Source: Desulfuromusa sp. (GTDB lineage Bacteria > Desulfobacterota > Desulfuromonadia > Desulfuromonadales > Geopsychrobacteraceae). Taken from it: a stretch of 5,913 nt of DNA. Positions 1 through 5,913 of this stretch are shown piece by piece; the first letter of the stretch is position 1, and each line of letters begins with the position of its first letter. The notes under the pieces were generated by a model. It had not been told where the DNA came from. It ran no database searches and saw nothing but the letters and a program-made list of their open reading frames with translations. The DNA is taken from positions 1 through 5,913 of the forward strand of contig JAGLDI010000153.1 in the NCBI GenBank assembly GCA_023145655.1. The letters are read 5' to 3'. The translations under genes and the position numbers were made by a program.

Positions 1-136
1 CAATCCGCAGATCGCCGGAAAAACGAACCCCGGCTCGTTCCTGCTTGACCTCGGTAGCACCTAAACCTTCAAGTTCAATCGCCAATAACGGTTCAATCCC
101 CAGAGGGGCAGTCGCAAATAATTGTTGTTTTCCCAT
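1..136 (-). CDS. rlmL: THUMP-type 23S rRNA (guanine-N2) methyltransferase, RlmL family, N-terminal fragment (runs off left edge)
   Basis: Only the first 45 codons are present; the gene continues beyond base 1. The peptide opens MGKQQLFATAPLGIEPLLAI, followed by an ELEGLGA segment and then a GVRFSGDLRI segment. This matches the start of RlmL/YcbY-type proteins, which begin with a 'lFATaprGlE.lL..EL..lGA' block and then a 'GV.F.Gd' strand leading into the THUMP RNA-binding domain. Family members use S-adenosylmethionine to methylate N2 of a guanine in 23S rRNA (G2445 in E. coli) in the cytoplasm. The ATG at 136-134 is the natural start because the family block begins right after it. The upstream AGAAAG about 7 bases away is only a weak Shine-Dalgarno. 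The catalytic Rossmann domain and its NPPY-type motif lie outside the window. It therefore cannot be told whether this is the short (about 380 residue) single-domain form or the long RlmKL fusion (about 700 residues). Family placement is fairly secure; the exact target base is inferred. Confidence 0.82.
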   Translation of the reverse strand, partial: MGKQQLFATAPLGIEPLLAIELEGLGATEVKQERAGVRFSGDLRI

Positions 137-360
137 TGATTTTCTTTCTGTAATAGTCAAGCATTGAGAATACCTGAAAACCGGCCTCACGCCCGTTCGC
201 TAATGCTCACTTGAGAACGCAGAGTTCGCGGAGAAAAATCTTCAAACTATTCTATTTTTAACCTCTGCAAAAGGTCTTTGACTCCGCTTTCCTCTCCGCT
301 CTCCGCGGGCTTTACGTGAGGCTGATTTTGATTTTCTCTGTTCCCCTGAGGTTCAAGAAT
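137..360. other. Intergenic region between protease and rRNA methyltransferase
   Basis: These 224 bases lie downstream of the protease stop codon and upstream of the methyltransferase start. No open frame here looks like a gene. Most of the region is the degenerate inverted repeat described separately (177-329). I saw no clean intrinsic terminator (compact GC hairpin plus T-run) just after the protease stop. I also saw no convincing sigma-70 promoter pair before the methyltransferase: a TTGACT occurs on the minus strand close to the start codon but leaves no room for a -10 box. Confidence 0.6.
177..329. repeat. Degenerate intergenic inverted-repeat element (CTCACG / CGCGGAGA arms)
   Basis: Two arms face each other across an AT-rich centre. 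The outer arms 177-192 and 314-329 are complementary at 13 of 16 positions, including a perfect 8-base pair block (GCCTCACG at 184-191 with CGTGAGGC at 315-322). Further in, CGCGGAGA at 227-234 is the exact complement of TCTCCGCG at 300-307. The right arm also carries CTCCGC three times (282-287, 294-299, 301-306), and GCAGAG at 219-224 can alternatively pair with CTCTGC at 263-268. This looks like the 'CTCACGC..GCAGAG..GCGGAG' short intergenic repeats scattered in many environmental proteobacterial genomes, here as two copies head to head. It contains no coding capacity. A role in mRNA 3'-end formation or stability for the protease transcript is possible but inferred. Confidence 0.6.
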
Positions 361-3312
361 TTATATCTTCCGTAATTCCAGCGGTAGTTCTCCCAGCTGC
401 TCATTCACCTGCTGCAACGCCGCTTCTCCGGCTAAAACCGCAACGGCACTCTGGCCATTTTTTAGATATTTTTCAGCAACCTGCTGTAATTTTGAGCTAT
501 CAACGGCTAAAATCTGCCGACGCATTTGATTACGCATCTCCAGAGTTATCTTCTGGCGGATATTGGCAAACTCATGCACCGCCACCCCGGCTGGAGAAAG
601 GGGCTTATCAAGATCCCCGAAAACTGCCAGAACCGATTCTTTGACCGAATCCGGGGGGAATTCCCCGGCAACCGCCCAGTCAATCGCCTGGTCATAAACC
701 TGCAGGGTACGCAAAATATGGGGGTCACGATAGGAGAGCAGGCTGAACTGACCAGCCTCGGCATTATAACCCGCCAGGCCACCATAAGCTCCCCCCTTCT
801 CGCGAATTTCCCGATGGAGAAACTCTGCCCGCAACAGTTTAGCCAACACTGTCAGAGCAGCACTATCGGGATGATTATAAGGAACCGTCCTGAAAACCCG
901 GGTCACATAATTAACCGGCAACGACCAGATTAACCCTTGCCGCAAAGATTGTGGTTCAAACTCCTGAGATAAGCTTTGTGCGGTCACGGTTTTTTCTGGA
1001 AGTATTTCTATCAGTTGCGATAATTCTTCTTTGAAGGGGGTAAAGTTCTCCGCTTCAACGGCCGCTGCAGTCTGCAATTGTGACTGATTGAACAATTGCT
1101 GCGCGGTTTCAGCAAAGATTTTAGCCAGAGAAGCCAACTCTTCTACCGGTTTAGCCGCCAATTCTCGAATCACCGCGACCTGTGAAAGCCCCGACCACTG
1201 CTCACGCTGCTGTCCGACCGAAGAGAGGCAGGCGGCCGCACTCCTGGCTGCATAGGTGTGACCCGACTGCGGAACTGAATTTTCCAGGGAGACCTGCAGC
1301 TGGTTTAAAACTGTATGAATTCTCTGCAGATCAGAAAAATCGGGAGTTAACAAGATATCCCGGAGTAACCCGAACAGAGGTTGGCAGTTGCGCACCAGCG
1401 CCTTCCCTTTGAGTTCAAAACTGGCAATAAATTTATCGGCATCTTCTGGATCATCCAGCAGTGAGGTTCGTGCAGAAATGCCACCGGTGACCGCCTCCAG
1501 AGCTTCCGCCATTTGCAGATAATCCCGCTTACCAGCCCCGATCTGGGTCAACAAGCTACTGAAGATCGGCAGATAAGCCCGCTGTTCAGCCGTCAAGCTA
1601 TCAAGACCAAAGTTAAAAGTGACAACCCCAATCCCGTTGGTTGGCCGATCAAACCAGAATTCTTTGACGGTTTTCTCCACCTGCTGTTCAACCGTGACAG
1701 CCTCCTCATCTGCAGGGATATCGCTTATTTCCAGAGTTGGCAGGCAGGAAAGATCTTCCGGTGCTTCCTGAGCCGCTTGTAGCTCTCTGGCTTGCGCAAC
1801 CAATTGTTGTTTCTCCGTCTCGCTGAGTTGCTGTTCAATTTCGGTCAACTTTGCCCGGGTTGCTGCCTCCTGTTCCGGACCAAGGTTGGTATCGGGCTGA
1901 AGTAGCAAAGTGACGCGGTGGGAATTGTTGAGCAAATTATTACGGATCAACTCGGCAAAAAAATCTCCTTCAGCCAGTTTCTGCCGGAGGCGGTTTAAAT
2001 TCTCCTCAAAATTGAGCGCCGCCAGGGGATCGCCACCATGAATCCAGGGACCGATAAGGCGCATCAGCAACAACAGTGAGTAGGGGTAACTGTCGCCGGT
2101 CACTTCACGGGTTGAAAACTCCATCCGGTGGATCGCGGCATCGATGCGCTCTGCTGAAAAACCCTGATCAGCCACCTGTTCCAGAGTTTCCAGAATCAGT
2201 TTTTCAATTGGCTCAACCTGTTCAGGATCGGTCCCCTGCAATCCGACCGCAAAATAGGTGGTCCGATTATCATCATGATAGCCGGTCCCCGGAGCTAAAT
2301 TGGCCCCCAACCCGGAATCGAGAAGCGCCTTGTATAAAGGGGCAGCAGGGTTCCCAAGCAACAACGCCGCAAGTAATGACATCGATAACCGCTCAAAACT
2401 GTCATTGATGTCACCGCAGAGCCAGCCGACTTCCACCATGGAACGTTTTTCCAATGTTTCCCCATCATCCAGAGGATATTTTTCCGTCACCCGTAGCGGA
2501 GCTTTCAGGTGTTGTTCAGGCGGAACTTCGGTATCTGAATCAAGCCGCTGAAAATGTTGCAACACCCGATCTTCGACAATCCCCAATAATTCGGGCAAAT
2601 CAAGATTACCGGAACTGAAAAACCAGGAGTTGCTCGGATGATAATAACGGGCATGAAAATCGCGCAGTTGCTGCCAACTCAAACCGGGAATATTCTGCGG
2701 CTCCCCTCCCGAATTATGATGATAAGTAGTGGTTGGATAGAGATGTTTATCAAGCCGCTGGGTGAGCAATGATGAAGGGTCAGACATCGCCCCCTTCATT
2801 TCGTTATAAACCACCCCTTTATATTCAAGGGGGGTGGTTGGATCATCCCCTTCAGCATATTCCAGTCGATGCCCTTCCTGACTAAAATCCCGTTCAGTTA
2901 AACGGGGAAAAAAAGCGGCATCCAGATAGATATCGAGCAGATTATGAAAATCTTTCCGGTTCATACTGGAAAATGGATAGAGGGTCCAGTCGCTGGCCGT
3001 CATTGCATTCATAAAACTGTTGAGGCTCCGTTTAAGCATTGAAAAAAACGGATCCCGCACCGGAAAATGTTCTGAACCACACAGGGCGGTATGTTCCAGA
3101 ATATGGGCAACCCCGGTCGAATCATCAGGGGGGGTACGAAAACCAACCGCAAACAGATGATTATCATCATCCCGCTCCAGGTGCATAAACCGTGCGCCCG
3201 TCACCTGATGGTGGAGACGGATCATGGTGGCATTAATACTTGGTAGTGGGTCAATCCGCTCAACGAGAAACCCGTGAATCTCTTGACCGGGGGTCATTTT
3301 TTGCTTATTCAT
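361..3312 (-). CDS. Presequence protease-like zinc metallopeptidase, peptidase family M16C (insulinase superfamily)
   Basis: This 983-residue protein has the usual length of the single-chain M16C (PreP/Cym1) proteases, clam-shell enzymes that degrade short unstructured peptides in a closed chamber. The inverted zinc motif HILEH is at residues 70-74: H70 and H74 bind zinc and E73 is the catalytic base. The third zinc ligand is probably E171, in the NEMKGAMSDP segment, 97 residues after H74, matching PreP spacing. The family block RDPFFSML...FMNAMTASDWTLYPFSS follows the zinc motif. A charged, Gln/Glu-rich helical stretch at about 485-517 is the expected hinge between the two halves. In the C-terminal half, REKGGAYGG supplies R837 and Y843, the pair that completes the active site in plant PreP. 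The N-terminus has no signal peptide, so a cytosolic site is likely. The ATG at 3312 is preferred over an upstream TTG at 3357 because an AGGA sits 6 bases before it and the 15 extra residues do not look like family sequence. It lies 58 bases after the ATPase gene on the same strand. Family call is firm; the physiological substrate is unknown. Confidence 0.95.
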   Translation of the reverse strand: MNKQKMTPGQEIHGFLVERIDPLPSINATMIRLHHQVTGARFMHLERDDDNHLFAVGFRTPPDDSTGVAHILEHTALCGSEHFPVRDPFFSMLKRSLNSFMNAMTASDWTLYPFSSMNRKDFHNLLDIYLDAAFFPRLTERDFSQEGHRLEYAEGDDPTTPLEYKGVVYNEMKGAMSDPSSLLTQRLDKHLYPTTTYHHNSGGEPQNIPGLSWQQLRDFHARYYHPSNSWFFSSGNLDLPELLGIVEDRVLQHFQRLDSDTEVPPEQHLKAPLRVTEKYPLDDGETLEKRSMVEVGWLCGDINDSFERLSMSLLAALLLGNPAAPLYKALLDSGLGANLAPGTGYHDDNRTTYFAVGLQGTDPEQVEPIEKLILETLEQVADQGFSAERIDAAIHRMEFSTREVTGDSYPYSLLLLMRLIGPWIHGGDPLAALNFEENLNRLRQKLAEGDFFAELIRNNLLNNSHRVTLLLQPDTNLGPEQEAATRAKLTEIEQQLSETEKQQLVAQARELQAAQEAPEDLSCLPTLEISDIPADEEAVTVEQQVEKTVKEFWFDRPTNGIGVVTFNFGLDSLTAEQRAYLPIFSSLLTQIGAGKRDYLQMAEALEAVTGGISARTSLLDDPEDADKFIASFELKGKALVRNCQPLFGLLRDILLTPDFSDLQRIHTVLNQLQVSLENSVPQSGHTYAARSAAACLSSVGQQREQWSGLSQVAVIRELAAKPVEELASLAKIFAETAQQLFNQSQLQTAAAVEAENFTPFKEELSQLIEILPEKTVTAQSLSQEFEPQSLRQGLIWSLPVNYVTRVFRTVPYNHPDSAALTVLAKLLRAEFLHREIREKGGAYGGLAGYNAEAGQFSLLSYRDPHILRTLQVYDQAIDWAVAGEFPPDSVKESVLAVFGDLDKPLSPAGVAVHEFANIRQKITLEMRNQMRRQILAVDSSKLQQVAEKYLKNGQSAVAVLAGEAALQQVNEQLGELPLELRKI

Positions 3313-3370
3313 GAAATATCCTGACTGTAGGGGCGCATCAGAGGCGCACCGACGCAATATCGAACGTTAA
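3313..3370. other. Short spacer between ATPase and protease genes
   Basis: The 58-base gap between the TGA of the ATPase and the ATG of the protease holds the protease ribosome binding site. It also has a small cluster of near-identical hexamers on the plus strand: GGCGCA at 3332-3337, GGCGCA at 3343-3348 and GACGCA at 3351-3356. No terminator hairpin with a T-run is seen, so read-through from the ATPase into the protease is plausible. Confidence 0.5.
3319..3322 (-). promoter_or_regulatory. Ribosome binding site of the M16C protease
   Basis: On the minus strand AGGA (within TCAGGA) is followed by six bases and then the ATG at 3312-3310. This decides the start of the protease in favour of the ATG rather than the in-frame TTG 45 bases upstream, which has no comparable site at the right distance. 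Confidence 0.7.
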
Positions 3371-5913
3371 TCAATATGGTAACCAATGCTGCCGCCGTAA
3401 CAATTTTTCTATCTCAACCACAGAAAAAACCACTGCCGATATGGCAAAACAAAATCCCAGCTCTAAAAATCCTAGCGACTGAGTGTGAAACAGCGACTGC
3501 AATGCGGGAACATATATGATTCCCAGCTGAACTGCAATACTGACCAGCACGGTTAACAACAATGGCAGATTTGAGGTGAGTCCCTGGGTGAATAATGATT
3601 GCCGCTCCGAACGGATTGCCAGAGAATTAAACAGCTGACTGTAACAAAGAACGGTAAACACCATGGTCTGCCAATGCCAGCCCTGAACGATAGCAATTTT
3701 CTGCGTCAACAGACAACTGACTGCAATCAGCAACCCAATCCAGAGAATCTGTTGCCACATTCCCCGGGCAAACAAACTTTCATCGGGAGAAATGGGTGCC
3801 TGTTGCATGATCCCTTTCTCAGCCGGCTCCACCGCTAATGCCAAACCCGGCGCGCCGTCGGTGATCAGATTAATCCAGAGGATATGCAGCGGCAGCAACG
3901 GCAGCGGCAACCCCATGAGGGGGGCAAGAAAAATGGTCAGGATTTCGCCAATATTGCAGCTGAGGATATATTTGAAAAACTTGCGGAGATTGGCGTACAC
4001 CACCCGACCCTCACGGACCGCCTCAACAATAGTAGCAAAGTTATCGTCCAACAATACCATTTCTGCTGCTTCTTTTGCCACATCAGTTCCGGTGATCCCC
4101 ATAGCGATCCCGATTTCCGCCCGTTTTAATGCCGGGGCATCATTCACCCCGTCACCGGTCATAGCCACCGCTTCACCGCGCTCCTGCAAGGCAGCAACAA
4201 TCCTGAGTTTCTGCTCCGGCGCAACCCGGGCGTAAACTCTAACTTCCCCGGCCAGTTCAACCAGTTGCTCATGTGACAGCGTTGCCAGTTCTGACCCGCT
4301 GATAACCCGGGCTGCTGCCGAATCAACCAGCCCGATCCGCGCAGCGATCCGTACCGCGGTCAGAGGATGATCACCGGTAATCATGATCGGCGTAATCCCC
4401 GCTTGTCGGCATTGCAGGATTGCCGCCGCCGTCTCCTCGCGGGGTGGGTCAAGGGCACCACTTAAACCGAGAAATTGCAGATTTTTCTCCAGATCCTCCG
4501 CATGCAAACTTTTGGGGAAATCGCTAAATCGATAACCGGCAAAAGCCAGAATTCGTAACCCGCCGTCCGCCATTTCAGCAAGGCGGGATTCGGCCAGAGA
4601 ATGATCGAACGGCTGACAATAAGTAGATACGGCCTCAAAACTGCCTTTGCAGAAAAGTAATATATCCCCCGCTGGGGTTCGATGCAGAGTGCTCATTGCC
4701 TGGCGTTCAGAACTGAAAGGGATTTCGGCAACCCGCGGATATTCCTCCTTCAACTGTTGTGGGTCGTATCCAAGCTGCCTCACTTTTGCATAAAGCGCCA
4801 ACTCGGTTGGATCACCAAGGGGATCACCACTTTCACTGATCCTGACATCATTATTCAAAGCCAGTGCAAGCAACAGTGAATCATCCTTTTCTAAGCCAGC
4901 ATCATCAATCTCCAGAAGTTGAGCGTTAAATAGTTGCTCAACTGTCATTTTATTCAAAGTCAAAGTACCGGTCTTGTCGCTACAGATGCAGGTTGTCGAC
5001 CCCAATGTTTCCACCGCTGGCAAGCGGCGAATCAGGCTATTCTGCTGCACCAGTCTCCGGGCCCCCAAAGCCAGAGAGATCGTGACAACCGCTGGAAGTG
5101 CTTCGGGGACTGCGGCAACCGCCAGACTGACCGCAGTTAAAAACATCAACACCACATCGTCGCCCCGCAGCAACCCCGCAATAAACACAACCCCGCAGAT
5201 GATTAAAGTTGCCAGAGCAATATTGCGACCAACTCGTGCAAGCCGTTTCTGCAACGGGGTCTTGATCTTTTCGGTCGTATCAAGAAGATGGGCGATTTTC
5301 CCCATCTCGGTATTCATCCCGGTTGCTGTGATCAGACCACTCCCCCGACCGTAAGTCACCTGGGTACCACGATAAACCATGTTGCGACGGTCGCTGAGGG
5401 GAAGCTTTGACCGGCTCAATGTTTCAATCGTTTTTTCAACCGGAACTGACTCACCGGTCAGTGCCGCCTCGTCAACCTTCAAACTATGGATTTCCTGTAA
5501 ACGTAAATCAGCCGGGACAATTGTCCCGGCATCAAGCAACAACAGATCCCCCGGCACCAGTTCAACAGCAGAGATTCGCTGCAATGTTCCGCCACGCTGC
5601 ACGGTCGCAACGGCAGCTGCCATTTTTTTCAATGCCGATAATGCTTTTTCGGCGCGGTATTCCTGAATAAAACCGATCAAACTGTTCAGAATAACAATAA
5701 CCAGGATAACCACAGTATCTGTCAGTTCACCGATCACCCCTGAAACCAGCGCAGCAACCAATAAAAGAATAATCATCGGATTACGATATTGCTCACTCAA
5801 CATCTGCAATACGGAACGTTTCCGTTCTTCGCGTAATTGATTTGCCCCAAACGCCAGCAACCGCTCAGCCGCAACCGAACTCGATAAGCCAACAGTGGTA
5901 GTCTGGAGCTTTT
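3371..5913 (-). CDS. Cation-transporting P-type ATPase, P2A (Ca2+-ATPase-like), N-terminus cut by window edge
   Basis: The frame stays open to base 5913, giving 846 visible residues; about 30-60 more are expected outside, since relatives run to about 880-920. A TTG at 5860 is internal: 17 further codons (KLQTTTVGLSSSVAAER) match the family's cytoplasmic N-terminal segment. Counting from that TTG, the motifs are: actuator TGES 135-138; PEALP 252-256 in M4; phosphorylation site DKTGTLT with D295; nucleotide-binding F382 and KGS 405-407; DPPRE 471-475; TGD 495-497; hinge TGDGVNDAP from 568. Likely membrane helices: M1 28-45, M2 49-67, M3 212-231, M4 236-258, M5 628-650, M6 654-676, M7 702-721, M8 730-748, M9 763-784, M10 797-816. 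Transport residues resemble SERCA: E253 (E309), N636 and E639 (N768, E771), N664, T667 and D668 (N796, T799, D800), but Q742 replaces E908. The protein should export Ca2+, or possibly Mn2+ or another cation, across the inner membrane using ATP. Heavy-metal CXXC domains cannot be excluded in the missing N-terminus, but the M4 motif PEALP (not CPC) argues against a P1B pump. The family is certain, the ion is inferred. Confidence 0.95.
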   Translation of the reverse strand, partial: KLQTTTVGLSSSVAAERLLAFGANQLREERKRSVLQMLSEQYRNPMIILLLVAALVSGVIGELTDTVVILVIVILNSLIGFIQEYRAEKALSALKKMAAAVATVQRGGTLQRISAVELVPGDLLLLDAGTIVPADLRLQEIHSLKVDEAALTGESVPVEKTIETLSRSKLPLSDRRNMVYRGTQVTYGRGSGLITATGMNTEMGKIAHLLDTTEKIKTPLQKRLARVGRNIALATLIICGVVFIAGLLRGDDVVLMFLTAVSLAVAAVPEALPAVVTISLALGARRLVQQNSLIRRLPAVETLGSTTCICSDKTGTLTLNKMTVEQLFNAQLLEIDDAGLEKDDSLLLALALNNDVRISESGDPLGDPTELALYAKVRQLGYDPQQLKEEYPRVAEIPFSSERQAMSTLHRTPAGDILLFCKGSFEAVSTYCQPFDHSLAESRLAEMADGGLRILAFAGYRFSDFPKSLHAEDLEKNLQFLGLSGALDPPREETAAAILQCRQAGITPIMITGDHPLTAVRIAARIGLVDSAAARVISGSELATLSHEQLVELAGEVRVYARVAPEQKLRIVAALQERGEAVAMTGDGVNDAPALKRAEIGIAMGITGTDVAKEAAEMVLLDDNFATIVEAVREGRVVYANLRKFFKYILSCNIGEILTIFLAPLMGLPLPLLPLHILWINLITDGAPGLALAVEPAEKGIMQQAPISPDESLFARGMWQQILWIGLLIAVSCLLTQKIAIVQGWHWQTMVFTVLCYSQLFNSLAIRSERQSLFTQGLTSNLPLLLTVLVSIAVQLGIIYVPALQSLFHTQSLGFLELGFCFAISAVVFSVVEIEKLLRRQHWLPY

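Noticed and set aside
137..175. Minus-strand TTGACT as a -35 box for the methyltransferase gene
   Set aside because: It is under 30 bases from the start codon and no -10-like hexamer at 16-18 bases spacing falls before the ATG.
177..329. CRISPR array or structural RNA gene in the intergenic region
   Set aside because: There are no regularly spaced identical direct repeats and no tRNA or known riboswitch pattern; the structure is an imperfect inverted repeat.
330..360. Possible intrinsic terminator immediately after the protease stop codon
   Set aside because: Only a three-base-pair CCT/AGG hairpin is present and there is no following T-run on the transcript.
526..933. Plus-strand open frame of 135 codons opposite the protease C-terminal half
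   Set aside because: It lies entirely inside the well-supported protease gene on the other strand, has no recognisable domain and reads as an antisense shadow.
3792..4235. Plus-strand open frame of 147 codons opposite the ATPase
   Set aside because: It is antisense to the highly conserved ATPase hinge and M5-M6 region; its Ser/Ile/Ala-rich composition is what complement reading of that region gives.
3371..5913. Magnesium-import (MgtA), heavy-metal P1B or KdpB ATPase identity
   Set aside because: The M4 PEALP motif, the M5 N-x-x-E and M6 N-x-x-T-D residues, and the absence of a CPC motif fit the P2A group better.

Overview
This window reads as an ordinary stretch of a bacterial chromosome. 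It holds three protein-coding genes, all on the minus strand, with short gaps and no sign of phage, plasmid, transposase, CRISPR or RNA genes. Base composition is moderate and looks even across the genes. The M16C protease, the P2A-type cation ATPase, the THUMP-type rRNA methyltransferase and a degenerate CGCGGAG/CTCACG-rich inverted repeat together would fit an environmental proteobacterium of the Desulfuromonadales/deltaproteobacterial type. That assignment comes from general resemblance only and is weak.

Layout in the direction of transcription (high to low coordinates): (1) 5913-3371 is a cation-transporting P-type ATPase, closest in motifs to the Ca2+ (P2A) group. Its reading frame runs off the right edge of the window, so the N-terminus is missing. 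(2) A 58-base spacer (3370-3313) carries the ribosome binding site of the next gene. (3) 3312-361 is a full-length, 983-residue presequence-protease-like zinc metallopeptidase of family M16C, with its zinc site and its C-terminal Arg/Tyr pair intact. (4) A 224-base intergenic region (360-137) is mostly occupied by a degenerate inverted-repeat element (177-329). (5) 136-1 is the first 45 codons of a THUMP-domain 23S rRNA guanine-N2 methyltransferase of the RlmL type, which continues off the left edge.

The ATPase and protease are close enough to be co-transcribed, but no biochemical link between them is evident. The methyltransferase probably has its own promoter or is reached by read-through past the repeat. 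I found no convincing undescribed system. The points most worth a second look are the intergenic inverted repeat, the mixed ion-site residues of the ATPase, and corrections to the naive start sites of both large genes.
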